Source: LMUY01 sp964247705 (GTDB lineage: Bacteria > Pseudomonadota > Alphaproteobacteria > Acetobacterales > Acetobacteraceae). From it: a stretch of DNA of 64,000 nucleotides. Every line of letters starts with the position of its first letter. Positions within the stretch are counted from its first letter, which is position 1. The stretch covers positions 1 to 64,000 of the forward strand of contig CAXTVQ010000015.1 of assembly GCA_964247705.1 (NCBI GenBank). Reading direction: 5' to 3'. The position numbers were made by a program, and so were the translations under genes. Under the pieces are notes generated by a model, which saw nothing but the letters and a program-made list of their open reading frames with translations, was not told where the DNA came from and made no database searches. Below are positions 51,451-59,588 of this stretch, in pieces.

Positions 51451-54120
51451 TCAACCAGGAACGTACTCCACCTCGAAGCACTCAACCTGGTCCATCTCAC
51501 GCAGGTCGTTGAAGCCGGCAAACGACAAGCCGCACTCGTAGCCGCGGGCAACTTCGCGCACGTCGTCCTTGAACCGCTTGAGTTGGCTCAGCTCGCCGTT
51601 GTGGATCACCACGCCGTCGCGCAGCAGCCGCACGCCGCAGCCACGCTTGACCAAGCCCTCGGTGACCATGCAGCCAGCGACCTTGCCGGTCTTGGTGATG
51701 TCGAACACCTTGCGGATCTCGGCGTAGCCCAGGAACTTCTCGCGTGCCTTCGGGGCCACCTTGCCGCGGACCATCTTCTCGATGTCATCGGCGACCTCGT
51801 AGATGATCGAGTAGTAGCGGATATCCACGCCCTCGCGCGCCGCCAGGTCCCGCGCCTGGCTGGTCGCACGCACGTTGAAGGCCACGACCATCGCGTTGGA
51901 CGCCTTGGCGAGCTGGATGTCGCTCTCCGTAATCTGGCCCACGGCGGACAGCAGCACGCGAACCCGCACCTCCTCGTGCGCCAGCTTCAGCACGGTGACG
52001 TTGATCGCCTCCGCACTGCCCTGGACGTCCGACTTGACGACGATAGCGACTTCCTTCTGCTCGCCGGCCTGGATGCGGGCAAGCATCTCGTCCAGCGTGC
52101 CACGCGCTGCGGTTTGCGCGCCGGCTGCCGTGTCCTTCAGCTTACGTTGGCGGAACTCGCTGATCTCGCGCGCCCGGCCCTCGTTCTCCACGACCACGAA
52201 CGGCTCGCCCGCCCGCGGCACGCTGGACAGGCCCTGGATCTCCACCGGCGTGGACGGCCCGGCAGATTTCAGCGCCTTGCCCTTGTCGTCCGTCATCGCG
52301 CGAACCCGGCCCCACTCGGCGCCGGCCACCACGATGTCGCCCGCGTTCAGCGTACCCTTTTGCACCAGCACGGTCGCGACCGGACCACGGCCGCGATCCA
52401 GGCGGCTCTCGATCACCGAGCCCTCCGCCGTACGGTCCGGGTTGGCCTTCAGGTCGAGCAGCTCGGCCTGCAGCAGGATCGCCTCCTCGAGCTTGTCGAG
52501 ACCAAGCCGCTTGAGCGCGCTGACCTCCACGTCCTGCGTGTCGCCGCCCATTTCCTCGACGACGATCTCGTGGCTCAGCAACTCCTGGCGCACGCGGCCC
52601 GGGTTCGCATCCGGCTTGTCCATTTTGTTGATGGCAACCACGATCGGCGCTTCGGACGCCCTGGCATGCTTGATGGCCTCGATCGTCTGCGGCATCACCC
52701 CGTCATCGGCCGCCACCACCAGCACCACGATGTCCGTCACCGAGGCGCCGCGGGAGCGCATGGCGGTGAACGCCTCGTGACCCGGCGTGTCGATGAAGGT
52801 GATCTTGCTGCCGGACGGCATTTGCACCTGGTAGGCGCCGATATGCTGGGTGATGCCGCCGGCCTCGCCGCGCACCACGTCCGTCGAGCGCAGGGCATCC
52901 AGCAAGCTGGTCTTGCCGTGGTCGACGTGGCCCATGACGGTCACGACCGGCGCGCGGGTCTGCAGGTCGGTATCGATATCGGTCTCGCCCTCGATTCCGA
53001 TCTCGACATCGCTCTCCGATACGCGGCGGGCACGGTGGCCGAACTCCTGCACCACCAGCTCGGCCGTGTCGGCGTCGAGCGACTGGGTGATGGTGGCCAT
53101 GACGCCCATCTTCATCAGCGACTTCACCACGTCGCCGGCACGGGCGGCCATGCGGGCTGCGAGTTCCTGCACCGTGATGGTGTCCGGCAGCACCACGTCA
53201 CGCGTGACCTTCAAACCGTCGGAGCGGAGCAGCTCGAGCTCCTGCTGGCGGCGCTCGCGGTCCCGCTGGCGGCGGACGCTGGCGAGCGAACGGGTCTTCT
53301 CGTCCTCGCCCTCGATCGCGGCCTGCACGTCGATGCGGCCGTCGCGGCGGCCCATGACGCCCTTCTTGGCAACGGTCGCCGGCACCTTGCGGGCGGGCAG
53401 GGCCATGCCGGGACGGCGGCGCGGTGCCTCCTCGTCCTCTCCGGCGCGGGCCGGCTTGAGCCGCAGCGTCTCGGTGGGAGAGGCGGGCGCAGCGGACGGG
53501 GCCGCTGCAGCCTGCGCTGTGGCCGCTGGCACCGCTGCCGCGGGCACCGCGCTGGCGGCAGGAGCCACCACGGCGGGCGACTCAGAGGCGCTCACCGGCT
53601 CCGGCGCGGCCGAAACCTCCTCCGCGGCCTTGCGTGCCGCCTCTTCCTCGGCGTCCTTGCGGGCCTGGATCTCGGCTTCGCGCGCCGCGGCTTCGGCAGC
53701 ACGGGCGGCCTCGTCCTCGCGACGGCGGGCCTCCTCGGCGGCCGAGAGAATGGAGATCTTCTCCTGCTCGCGGCGTTCGATCTCGCGGCGGGCGGCGTCG
53801 CGCTTTTGCTCCTCGAGCACGCGTTGCCGTGTGGCCAACTCGCCTGCCGTCAGCGCGCGTCCAGCCCCTGCAGCGGGGCGGGCTGGGCTTGCCGCCGGCC
53901 GTGGGGCACCCGGCACCGCGGGAGCGGCTGACGGCGTGGCTGCTGGAGCCGGAAAAGGCTGGCGCTTCTTGCGCACCTCAACCTGCACTTCCTTGGACCG
54001 GCCGTGGCTGAAACTCTGGCGTACCGAGCCGGCGTCGACCGTCCGGCCTAGTTCCAAGCGGCCTGCCGGGCGCAGCGAAAGCCGGCCCTTTACCGCGTCT
54101 TGGTCATTGTTCTCGCTCAT
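51451..54120 (-). CDS. infB: Translation initiation factor IF-2
   Basis: An 889-residue IF-2 that delivers fMet-tRNA to the 30S subunit. An Ala/Arg/Glu-rich N-terminal region (residues 1-330, with a long helical EEQKRDAARREIERREQE part) precedes the GTPase domain with GHVDHGKTSLLDAL (G1), FIDTPGHEAF (G3) and NKMDKPDAN (G4), then beta-barrel domains and the C-terminal fMet-tRNA domain. Its ATG abuts the stop of the YlxR gene. Confidence 0.97.
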   Translation of the reverse strand: MSENNDQDAVKGRLSLRPAGRLELGRTVDAGSVRQSFSHGRSKEVQVEVRKKRQPFPAPAATPSAAPAVPGAPRPAASPARPAAGAGRALTAGELATRQRVLEEQKRDAARREIERREQEKISILSAAEEARRREDEAARAAEAAAREAEIQARKDAEEEAARKAAEEVSAAPEPVSASESPAVVAPAASAVPAAAVPAATAQAAAAPSAAPASPTETLRLKPARAGEDEEAPRRRPGMALPARKVPATVAKKGVMGRRDGRIDVQAAIEGEDEKTRSLASVRRQRDRERRQQELELLRSDGLKVTRDVVLPDTITVQELAARMAARAGDVVKSLMKMGVMATITQSLDADTAELVVQEFGHRARRVSESDVEIGIEGETDIDTDLQTRAPVVTVMGHVDHGKTSLLDALRSTDVVRGEAGGITQHIGAYQVQMPSGSKITFIDTPGHEAFTAMRSRGASVTDIVVLVVAADDGVMPQTIEAIKHARASEAPIVVAINKMDKPDANPGRVRQELLSHEIVVEEMGGDTQDVEVSALKRLGLDKLEEAILLQAELLDLKANPDRTAEGSVIESRLDRGRGPVATVLVQKGTLNAGDIVVAGAEWGRVRAMTDDKGKALKSAGPSTPVEIQGLSSVPRAGEPFVVVENEGRAREISEFRQRKLKDTAAGAQTAARGTLDEMLARIQAGEQKEVAIVVKSDVQGSAEAINVTVLKLAHEEVRVRVLLSAVGQITESDIQLAKASNAMVVAFNVRATSQARDLAAREGVDIRYYSIIYEVADDIEKMVRGKVAPKAREKFLGYAEIRKVFDITKTGKVAGCMVTEGLVKRGCGVRLLRDGVVIHNGELSQLKRFKDDVREVARGYECGLSFAGFNDLREMDQVECFEVEYVPG

Positions 54121-54858
54121 TCACCCGTCCGTTCGATCCGCACCGCGGCGCCGCTTGGGCGCTGGGCTGTTCATCTTTGCCACCGTGCTGGCCATCCCGG
54201 CCAACCGGCTCGTCTCCGCCACCAAACCGTCTGCCAACCGGCCTCGTGCTACAGCCACGTGCACCAAATGGTCACGCCCGAACACCAAACCCAGGTCCGC
54301 CGCCGCCAAGGGCCGCACAACCGCCACATCCCGCACTCCAGACATCAAGCGGCAGCACTCGTCGTCACTGCCGTCAGCCGCCTGCACCACCAAACCGGCC
54401 CGTCCTTGGACCAGCGCCTCGCGGGCTTTGGCGTAACCGCCGACTGCCTGACCAGCGCGCCGCGCCAGTCCGAGCAGATCGATCACTCGCCGGGTGAGCC
54501 CGGCCCGTATGGCGGTCGCAAGCTCCGGCGGGATGATGACCGGGCCGCGTGCCGCGCGCGCGAAAGCGCCCCGAGCTGCAGCGGCTTCTACCACATCGGC
54601 ACGCGCGCTCAACCACATTCCCCGCCCGGGCAGCCTTGCAAGCAGGTCGGGGACCACCGTGCGATCCGGCCCGATCACGAAGCGGAGCATGAGGGCGCGC
54701 TCTCCATGCTCGCGCGTCACGATGCAGCGCCGGGTCGGACCGGTCTCGGGCGGATCGTCCGGCGCCTCCTCACCAGCAAGCGGGCGAAGGCCGGTCAGGG
54801 GAGCGACGTCAGGCGTTGCCAGCCTCCTCCGACGCCGGGACCGCGGCCTCCTCCTCAC
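54121..54858 (-). CDS. YlxR/DUF448 RNA-binding protein with L7Ae-like C-terminal half
   Basis: Up to 245 residues. The YlxR core is TRRCIVTREHGERALMLRFV and VVPDLLARLPGRGMWLSA (residues 42-88). The C-terminal part (RRVIDLLGLARRAGQAVGGY, then EALVQGRAGLVVQAADGSDD) is an L7Ae/L30e-type RNA-binding domain. The only ATG, at 54858, overlaps nusA by 50 bp and gives an Arg-rich start. CTG codons nearer the nusA stop are the alternative. Standard member of the nusA-infB operon. Confidence 0.88.
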   Translation of the reverse strand: MRRRPRSRRRRRLATPDVAPLTGLRPLAGEEAPDDPPETGPTRRCIVTREHGERALMLRFVIGPDRTVVPDLLARLPGRGMWLSARADVVEAAAARGAFARAARGPVIIPPELATAIRAGLTRRVIDLLGLARRAGQAVGGYAKAREALVQGRAGLVVQAADGSDDECCRLMSGVRDVAVVRPLAAADLGLVFGRDHLVHVAVARGRLADGLVAETSRLAGMASTVAKMNSPAPKRRRGADRTDG

Positions 54859-56350
54859 CGAACCAGTGCGCGCGGGCAGCCATGATCACGGCGTTCGCGG
54901 TTTCGGCGTCCATCGCGTCCTCGCCCACGATCTCGACCAACTCGTCACCGGCCAGGTCGGCCAGGTCGTCCAGCGTCTTCACGCCTTTCTCGCCGAGTTG
55001 GACGAGCATCGCGGGCGTCAGTGTCTCAATGCCGGCAATGTCGTCGCTGACGCCCAGGTCCCGCCGCTTGTCGTCCATCTCCACGTTGCGGCGCTGCAGG
55101 AACAGGTCGGCGCGGCTGATCAGTTCGCCGGCTACCGTCTCGTCGAACCCCTCGATATCGGCCAGCTCGTCGGCGGGCGTGAAGGCCAGCTCTTCGACCG
55201 AGGTGAACCCCTCCGTCACCAGCAGCCCCGCGATCATGTCGTCCACGTCCAGCGCCTCGACGAAGATGCCGGTGCGGCGGCGATACTCTTCCTGGCGGCG
55301 CTCGCTCTCCTCCGCCTCGGTCAGGATGTCGATGTCCCACCGGGTGAGCTGGCTCGCCAGGCGCACGTTCTGGCCACGGCGGCCAATGGCCAGGCTGAGC
55401 TGCTCGTCCGGCACCACGACTTCAACGCGTCCGGCTTCCTCGTCCATCACCACCTTGGTGACCTCGGCGGGGGCCAGCGCGTTCACCACGAAGGTCGGCG
55501 CCTGGGCGGACCACGGGATGATGTCGATCTTCTCGCCCTGCAGCTCCTGCACCACCGCCTGCACCCGGCTGCCGCGCATGCCGACGCAGGCGCCAACCGG
55601 GTCGATGGAGCTGTCGCGGCTGATCACGGCCATCTTGGCGCGGCTGCCCGGGTCCCGGCTGACCGCCTTGATCTCGATGATGCCGTCGTAGATTTCGGGC
55701 ACTTCCTGCGCGAACAGCTTGGCCAGGAACGCCGGGTGGGTGCGGCTGAGGAAGATCTGCGGCCCACGCGGCTCCTCCCGCACGTCGTAGATGTAGGCGC
55801 GGACCCGGTCGCCGTTGCGAAAGCTCTCGCGCGGGATCAGCTCGTCGCGCCGCAGCAGGGCCTCCGCACGGCCAAGCTCCACCATCAGGTTGCCGTACTC
55901 GGTGCGCTTGACCAGGCCGTTGATGATCTCGCCGACGCGGTCCTTGAACTCGTCGTATTGCTTCTTGCGCTCGTATTCGCGCACGCGCTGCACGATCACC
56001 TGCTTGGCGGTCTGCGCTGCGATCCGGCCGAAATCGATCGGGGGCAATGGGTCGACCAGGTGGCCGCCGATCTCGATATCGGCCTTGAACTTGCGGGCGA
56101 TGTGGACTGGGATCTGCGTCTCCTCGTTCTCCACCACCTCCACCGCCTCGGTCCAGCGGGACAGCCGCACGTCCCCGGTCTTGCGGTCGATGGTGGCGCG
56201 GATGTCCTTCTCGGAGCCGTACTTGGCGCGGCCGGCTTTCTGTATGGCCTGCTCCATCGCCTCGATCACCTCCTCGCGGTCGATCGACTTCTCCCGCGCG
56301 ACAGCGTCGGCGACCAGCAGCAATTCAGGGCGGGAGACGGCGGTATCCAT
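54809..56350 (-). CDS. nusA: Transcription termination/antitermination protein NusA
   Basis: A 513-residue NusA: N-terminal RNA-polymerase-binding domain (SREDV-like KSIDREEVIEAMEQAIQKA), S1 domain (ending near PQIFLSRTHPAFL), two KH domains (DPVGACVGMRGSRVQAVV; QLSLAIGRRGQNVRLA) and two C-terminal acidic helix-hairpin-helix repeats (LLVTEGFTSVEELAF; MLVQLGEKGVKTLDDLADL). Start MDTAVSRPELL at 56350; the frame runs on upstream through rimP as a shadow. Confidence 0.97.
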   Translation of the reverse strand: MDTAVSRPELLLVADAVAREKSIDREEVIEAMEQAIQKAGRAKYGSEKDIRATIDRKTGDVRLSRWTEAVEVVENEETQIPVHIARKFKADIEIGGHLVDPLPPIDFGRIAAQTAKQVIVQRVREYERKKQYDEFKDRVGEIINGLVKRTEYGNLMVELGRAEALLRRDELIPRESFRNGDRVRAYIYDVREEPRGPQIFLSRTHPAFLAKLFAQEVPEIYDGIIEIKAVSRDPGSRAKMAVISRDSSIDPVGACVGMRGSRVQAVVQELQGEKIDIIPWSAQAPTFVVNALAPAEVTKVVMDEEAGRVEVVVPDEQLSLAIGRRGQNVRLASQLTRWDIDILTEAEESERRQEEYRRRTGIFVEALDVDDMIAGLLVTEGFTSVEELAFTPADELADIEGFDETVAGELISRADLFLQRRNVEMDDKRRDLGVSDDIAGIETLTPAMLVQLGEKGVKTLDDLADLAGDELVEIVGEDAMDAETANAVIMAARAHWFGEEEAAVPASEEAGNA

Positions 56351-56364
56351 GGCTCTGTGCTTCC

Positions 56365-56967
56365 TTAGTTCAGCGCTGGCGTGTCGTCTTCGGGCTCGCC
56401 CGCGGTCGGCTTTGGCCGCGCAGTGGCGGCGATGAGCGCGTCGGTCAGGATCAGCTTGGCCCGGCGCATGTCGCGTAGCGGTAGCGCCACATCCGTGCCG
56501 TCGTCCAGCCGCATGCGCGCCGATGTCTCGTCGGCGCCCAGAACGATACCGTTGAACCGCTTGCGGCCGTTGATCGGGATGTTGGTCTCGGCCCGGGCCT
56601 GGTGCCCGGCATAGGTGTTCCAATCCTTCACCCGGGTGAGCGGCCGATCGATGCCGGCGCTGCTGATCTCGAGCGTCCAGGCCGACTTGATGATATCGGC
56701 CACGTCCAGCGTCGCACTCACCACGTCGTTGATGCGTTCGCAGTCCTCGATGGTGATTAACGAGCCATCGGCACGGTCCGCCATGACCTGCACCGTCGGC
56801 TGTTCGCGTCCGAGAACGTGCACGCGTACGATCTCGTAGCCCATGTGGGTCATCGTCAGCTCGATTTCGGCCACGATGCGCGCCTCGAGACTGACGTGAA
56901 GTGCGGACGGTTCGCTGGTGTCGTTGTCCAAAACACAAAAAGGCGGCCGGTTAGGGCCACCCTCCAA
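56365..56967 (-). CDS. rimP: Ribosome maturation factor RimP
   Basis: Up to 200 residues of the YlxS/RimP family, needed for 30S maturation. The core LEARIVAEIELTMTHMGYEIV, ITIEDCERINDVVSATLDV and LEISSAGIDRPLTRVKDWNTYAG is conserved. No ATG is near the domain start. The longest frame starts at TTG 56967, with another TTG at 56928. First gene of the nusA-infB operon. A strong hairpin lies just upstream. Confidence 0.93.
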   Translation of the reverse strand: MEGGPNRPPFCVLDNDTSEPSALHVSLEARIVAEIELTMTHMGYEIVRVHVLGREQPTVQVMADRADGSLITIEDCERINDVVSATLDVADIIKSAWTLEISSAGIDRPLTRVKDWNTYAGHQARAETNIPINGRKRFNGIVLGADETSARMRLDDGTDVALPLRDMRRAKLILTDALIAATARPKPTAGEPEDDTPALN

Positions 56968-56999
56968 AAAGCCGGAGAATGTAGAGAGCAGACTACCTA

Positions 57000-57039
57000 G
57001 CGCCAGACGCGCCGGGATTCAACCCCGTGCGTCTGGCGC
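57000..57039. terminator. Strong hairpin between the small exported protein gene and rimP
   Basis: gcgccagacgc (57000-57010) and gcgtctggcgc (57029-57039) pair perfectly over 11 bp. The 18-base interior can fold further (cggg/cccg with loop gttgaat on the minus strand). It starts 10 bases past the end of the small exported gene on the minus strand, as a terminator would, and shields the rimP operon. Confidence 0.75.
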
Positions 57040-57048
57040 CGGGCGGGG

Positions 57049-57249
57049 CTACTGCCCGTTCGCGTGCTGGGAGAGCTGCTGCGCGTTCAGGCGATCGGTC
57101 TCGGCGTCACCCTTCCGGTTGCCGGCGTCGTTCGCGTGGTTGACGTGGCTGTATGGATGGCGGGCGTTCGCGGCGTAGGCGATGGACGGCGCAATCGACC
57201 CGGCGGCGATGATGGCGGCCAGTGCGGCGGTCAGTGTGACAGTCTTCAT
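57049..57249 (-). CDS. Small exported protein, tandem paralogue A (ANDAGN motif)
   Basis: 66 residues from the ATG at 57249. Signal peptide (LTAALAAIIAAGSIAPSIAYA), then a short hydrophilic mature part HPYSHVNHANDAGNRKGDAE followed by TDRLNAQQLSQHANGQ. It shares the pattern PYxxVNxANDAGNxxGDxxxDxLNAxQLxQ with the next gene upstream. No known family. The conserved Asn/Asp/Gly array suggests a ligand- or metal-binding or structural role. Confidence 0.65.
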   Translation of the reverse strand: MKTVTLTAALAAIIAAGSIAPSIAYAANARHPYSHVNHANDAGNRKGDAETDRLNAQQLSQHANGQ

Positions 57250-57288
57250 ATTTTGACACCCCAAAAACTTCGGTCACTGGCGCAACGT

Positions 57289-57326
57289 CATCGGTCGTTA
57301 CAAAGTTGCCTACGCAACGACCGATG
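57289..57326. repeat. 11-bp perfect inverted repeat between the paralogues
   Basis: catcggtcgtt (57289-57299) and aacgaccgatg (57316-57326) with a 16-base interior, followed on the plus strand by tttt. It lies between the two paralogous genes and may be an operator or an attenuator/terminator for the upstream one. Confidence 0.6.
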
Positions 57327-57339
57327 TTTTCGGTAGCGG

Positions 57340-57594
57340 TTAGTGAGCTCCGACAGCCTTGCCGCTGCCCTGGGGGGCGCCTCGTGGGGTGATCGGCTGC
57401 GCGGGCGCCGGTGTGGCGCCCTGGTTCAACTGGGCCGCGTTGAGTTGGTCAACTTGCGAGTCGCCGGTGTCGTTGCCGGCGTCATTCGCCTTGTTGACGT
57501 TCTGGTAGGGGGCACCGGCATGGGCAGCATAAGCCGGGTGGAGCGAGGCGCCGGCGGCGAGCGCCAAGGCAGCCAGAACGAGAGCAGTTTTCAT
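57340..57594 (-). CDS. Small exported protein, tandem paralogue B (ANDAGN motif)
   Basis: 84 residues. Signal peptide (LVLAALALAAGASLHPAYA), then APYQNVNKANDAGNDTGDSQ and VDQLNAAQLNQGATPAPAQ, with an added Pro/Gly-rich tail. It is clearly homologous to the downstream gene although the DNA has diverged, so the duplication is not recent. Function unknown. Confidence 0.65.
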   Translation of the reverse strand: MKTALVLAALALAAGASLHPAYAAHAGAPYQNVNKANDAGNDTGDSQVDQLNAAQLNQGATPAPAQPITPRGAPQGSGKAVGAH

Positions 57595-57650
57595 GGTCGT
57601 GGAACCCTTTTGTCAGTGCCGACAAGCAACGTCTTCGCCGGAGCAGGGTT

Positions 57651-58253
57651 TCAGCTTCGCTCAGCGATGGGGATGGTGACGCCGATCATGTCGCCCTCGC
57701 TGACCAGGCCGGCAAGGCGCTCCTCCGTCCAGGTTTCGGTTCCGGCCGGGCGCAGCGGCAGCACCATCCAGCGGTAGTCAGCGGTGCTGTCGACCACGCG
57801 GATGGCGGTGCCGGACGGCAATTCCGTCCGCCACTCCGCGAGCACGCCGGCCGGATCCCGCACGGCGCGCGCGCGGTATCCGGCGGACTTGAACCAGAAG
57901 GGCGGATAGCCGAGCACGGCGCGCGGGTAGCAACTGCAGAGCGTGCAAACCACGAGGTGATGCAGCCCGGGTTCATCGGCCAAGACGCCGAGCGGCGGGG
58001 CGCCGCGCATCGGAATGCCGAGTTGCTCGGCCGCCTCGGTGCCGTTGCGCAACATCAGCGCACGATACGCCGGGTCGACCCACGCCCGGGCCACCATGCG
58101 GGCGCCCTGGGCGGGGCTGGCCTGGTCGGTGGTGCGGATACGCTCGGCGATGTCCTCGGCGGTGAGGATGCCTTTGGCCTCGAGCAATCCGCGCACCGCC
58201 GTGAGCAAGCGGTCGCTGTCGGCGCGCAGCAAGGTTAGGTCGGCAGCAGCCAT
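57651..58253 (-). CDS. Nitrile hydratase alpha / thiocyanate hydrolase gamma subunit
   Basis: A 200-residue catalytic subunit. The metal claw VVCTLCSCYP gives Cys103, Cys106 and Cys108, and Thr104 marks the cobalt type (Ser is usual for iron). Also present are TADYRWMVLPLRPAGTETWT and LAGLVSEGDMIGVTIP. Downstream of the claw the sequence is YPRAVLGYPPFWFK rather than the usual YPWPVLGLPP. The two genes before it encode the two halves of a nitrile-hydratase beta subunit. This arrangement is that of thiocyanate hydrolase (scnB-A-C) or toyocamycin nitrile hydratase rather than classical nitrile hydratase. Confidence 0.88.
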   Translation of the reverse strand: MAAADLTLLRADSDRLLTAVRGLLEAKGILTAEDIAERIRTTDQASPAQGARMVARAWVDPAYRALMLRNGTEAAEQLGIPMRGAPPLGVLADEPGLHHLVVCTLCSCYPRAVLGYPPFWFKSAGYRARAVRDPAGVLAEWRTELPSGTAIRVVDSTADYRWMVLPLRPAGTETWTEERLAGLVSEGDMIGVTIPIAERS

Positions 58254-58516
58254 GGCTCGAACACCTCCACCAGCAACTCGGCGCCGTTTGCACCGGCCCA
58301 GATGTCATCGGGCTTGAACGCCACGTGATATAGCGGCAGGCGCGCAGCCGGCCGGGCAAAGGCAAGATCCTCTGGGTTGGGGAACTCACCGAGGTAGCGG
58401 ACGACGGTGCCGTTCCGGCCGCGCAGGTAGTGCGGCGTGCGGATGTGGACGGGCCCACGTTCCTCGGGCCAGTCCGCGCGCACCTGGACCGGGGTTCCGG
58501 GCGCCAGAAGGCTCAT
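58235..58516 (-). CDS. Nitrile hydratase beta C-terminal half / thiocyanate hydrolase alpha-like subunit
   Basis: A 93-residue SH3-like barrel equal to the C-terminal half of nitrile hydratase beta: GTPVQVRADWPEERGPVHIR, RTPHYLRGRNGTVVRYLGEF and LYHVAFKPDDIWAG are typical. It overlaps both neighbours (19 bp with the catalytic subunit gene, 4 bp with the N-terminal half), so the three are a tightly coupled operon. Confidence 0.88.
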   Translation of the reverse strand: MSLLAPGTPVQVRADWPEERGPVHIRTPHYLRGRNGTVVRYLGEFPNPEDLAFARPAARLPLYHVAFKPDDIWAGANGAELLVEVFEPWLLPT

Positions 58517-58848
58517 TGCAGGGCCGCCGCCAGTTCCGCCGGCGAGATCACGCCGCGTGCCATCAGATTGTCGGCAATGGAGCGGATCCAGCGTTGGTAG
58601 TAGGTCAGACGGTGATAGTCCGCTTCGGGGATGGCCTCGATGCCGCGCCGCAGTTCATCGACGCTCATGATGCCCTTGGCGCCCAGCAGGCCCCGGATGG
58701 CGTCCACCTCGCGGTCGAAGGCGTCGAGCGCGTGAGCGCCGGTGTCGATCGGCTCGCAGAGGAATTTCGAGACGCCCCCCATGTCGTGATGGGCGCGGGC
58801 GGGTTGATCGCCTGGTTCTGACACCTGGTCATGGTCGAGATCGGTCAC
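58513..58848 (-). CDS. Nitrile hydratase beta N-terminal half / thiocyanate hydrolase beta-like subunit
   Basis: A 111-residue helical protein corresponding to the N-terminal half of nitrile hydratase beta: HHDMGGVSKFLCEPI near residue 20, then YHRLTYYQRWIRSIADNLMA and a LIxxGVISPAELA-type end. Order on the transcript is N-half, C-half, catalytic subunit, as in scnBAC. It overlaps the upstream SH3b gene by 4 bp. Confidence 0.82.
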   Translation of the reverse strand: MTDLDHDQVSEPGDQPARAHHDMGGVSKFLCEPIDTGAHALDAFDREVDAIRGLLGAKGIMSVDELRRGIEAIPEADYHRLTYYQRWIRSIADNLMARGVISPAELAAALQ

Positions 58849-59543
58849 TGCACGGCCTCCCCGGGAAAAATACCCCAGAACGCATCGCGTTTCAGCCAGC
58901 CACGATACTCACCAACCTGCACCTGGCACCAGGCCGCATTCGCGTCACAGGCGCGCAGCCGGCCGACGACGCCGGGCTTGAGCTGGGCGACGGGTGCGGC
59001 GGTGTCGTTCGCCCCCGCCCTCACGATGCGCTCGACGCCGATGACGACGAAGCTGCGCCGTCCGGTGAGGGTCGCCTGGTGCACCCAGCCTTTCACGCCG
59101 TCCGCGTCGGCGATGAGGCGCCACACCTCGAACTCACGCTCGATCTGCACCGGCAGGTCGCGCCGCTTGTAGACCCAGTCGATCGGGTAACGCAGGCCGG
59201 GGCCGGTCCGCAGGTTGACCTCATCGGTCTTGAGCGAGGCGAAGCGGGGGAGCGGCAGGCCGGTGTTGGTGCCTTTGGGTTGCTCGACGGGGGCTGCCGG
59301 TGTGACTGCCGGGGGCGGCGCTACCGGGGCAGGGGCTGGCGGCGGAGCTGGCTTTGCCGGCGGCGCGTGCGGCCCGGCATGGGGTGCAGCGTGGGACCTT
59401 GCGGTAGACGCCCGGGCGGCCGCGTGAACGGGGGCGGGCCGGGTAGCGCCAGGATGCTCGGCGGCCGTTTGCGCCGCCATGCCCGAGGGCTGGAACGGGG
59501 CGAGCAGCAAGGCGACGGCAAGGACGGCAGCGATACGGGACAT
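58845..59543 (-). CDS. Exported protein with bacterial SH3 domains
   Basis: 232 residues from the ATG at 59543 (another start at 59558). Signal peptide (IAAVLAVALLLAPFQPSGMAAQ), a long Pro/Ala/His-rich linker (residues 30-95) and two SH3b-type repeats: RFASLKTDEVNLRTGPGLRY with WVYKRRDLPVQIERE, then KPGVVGRLRACDANAAWCQV. Such proteins bind cell-wall peptides. Overlap with the hydratase set is probably incidental packing, but co-transcription is likely. Confidence 0.8.
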   Translation of the reverse strand: MSRIAAVLAVALLLAPFQPSGMAAQTAAEHPGATRPAPVHAAARASTARSHAAPHAGPHAPPAKPAPPPAPAPVAPPPAVTPAAPVEQPKGTNTGLPLPRFASLKTDEVNLRTGPGLRYPIDWVYKRRDLPVQIEREFEVWRLIADADGVKGWVHQATLTGRRSFVVIGVERIVRAGANDTAAPVAQLKPGVVGRLRACDANAAWCQVQVGEYRGWLKRDAFWGIFPGEAVQ

Positions 59544-59588
59544 GACCCTCCCTGCCAACGGGCAAGCGGGCCGGTCAAGCGGGGTTTG

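Noticed and set aside
51190..53931. Open frame of 913 codons on the plus strand opposite infB
   Set aside because: It is antisense to a certain gene. Its Arg/His/Leu-rich composition is the typical mirror of a GC-rich coding strand, and it has no domain signature.
56941..57048. tRNA-fMet upstream of rimP, as in enterobacteria
   Set aside because: The hairpin contains a T-loop-like ggttgaatccc, but no acceptor, D or anticodon arms can be built. It reads as a terminator.
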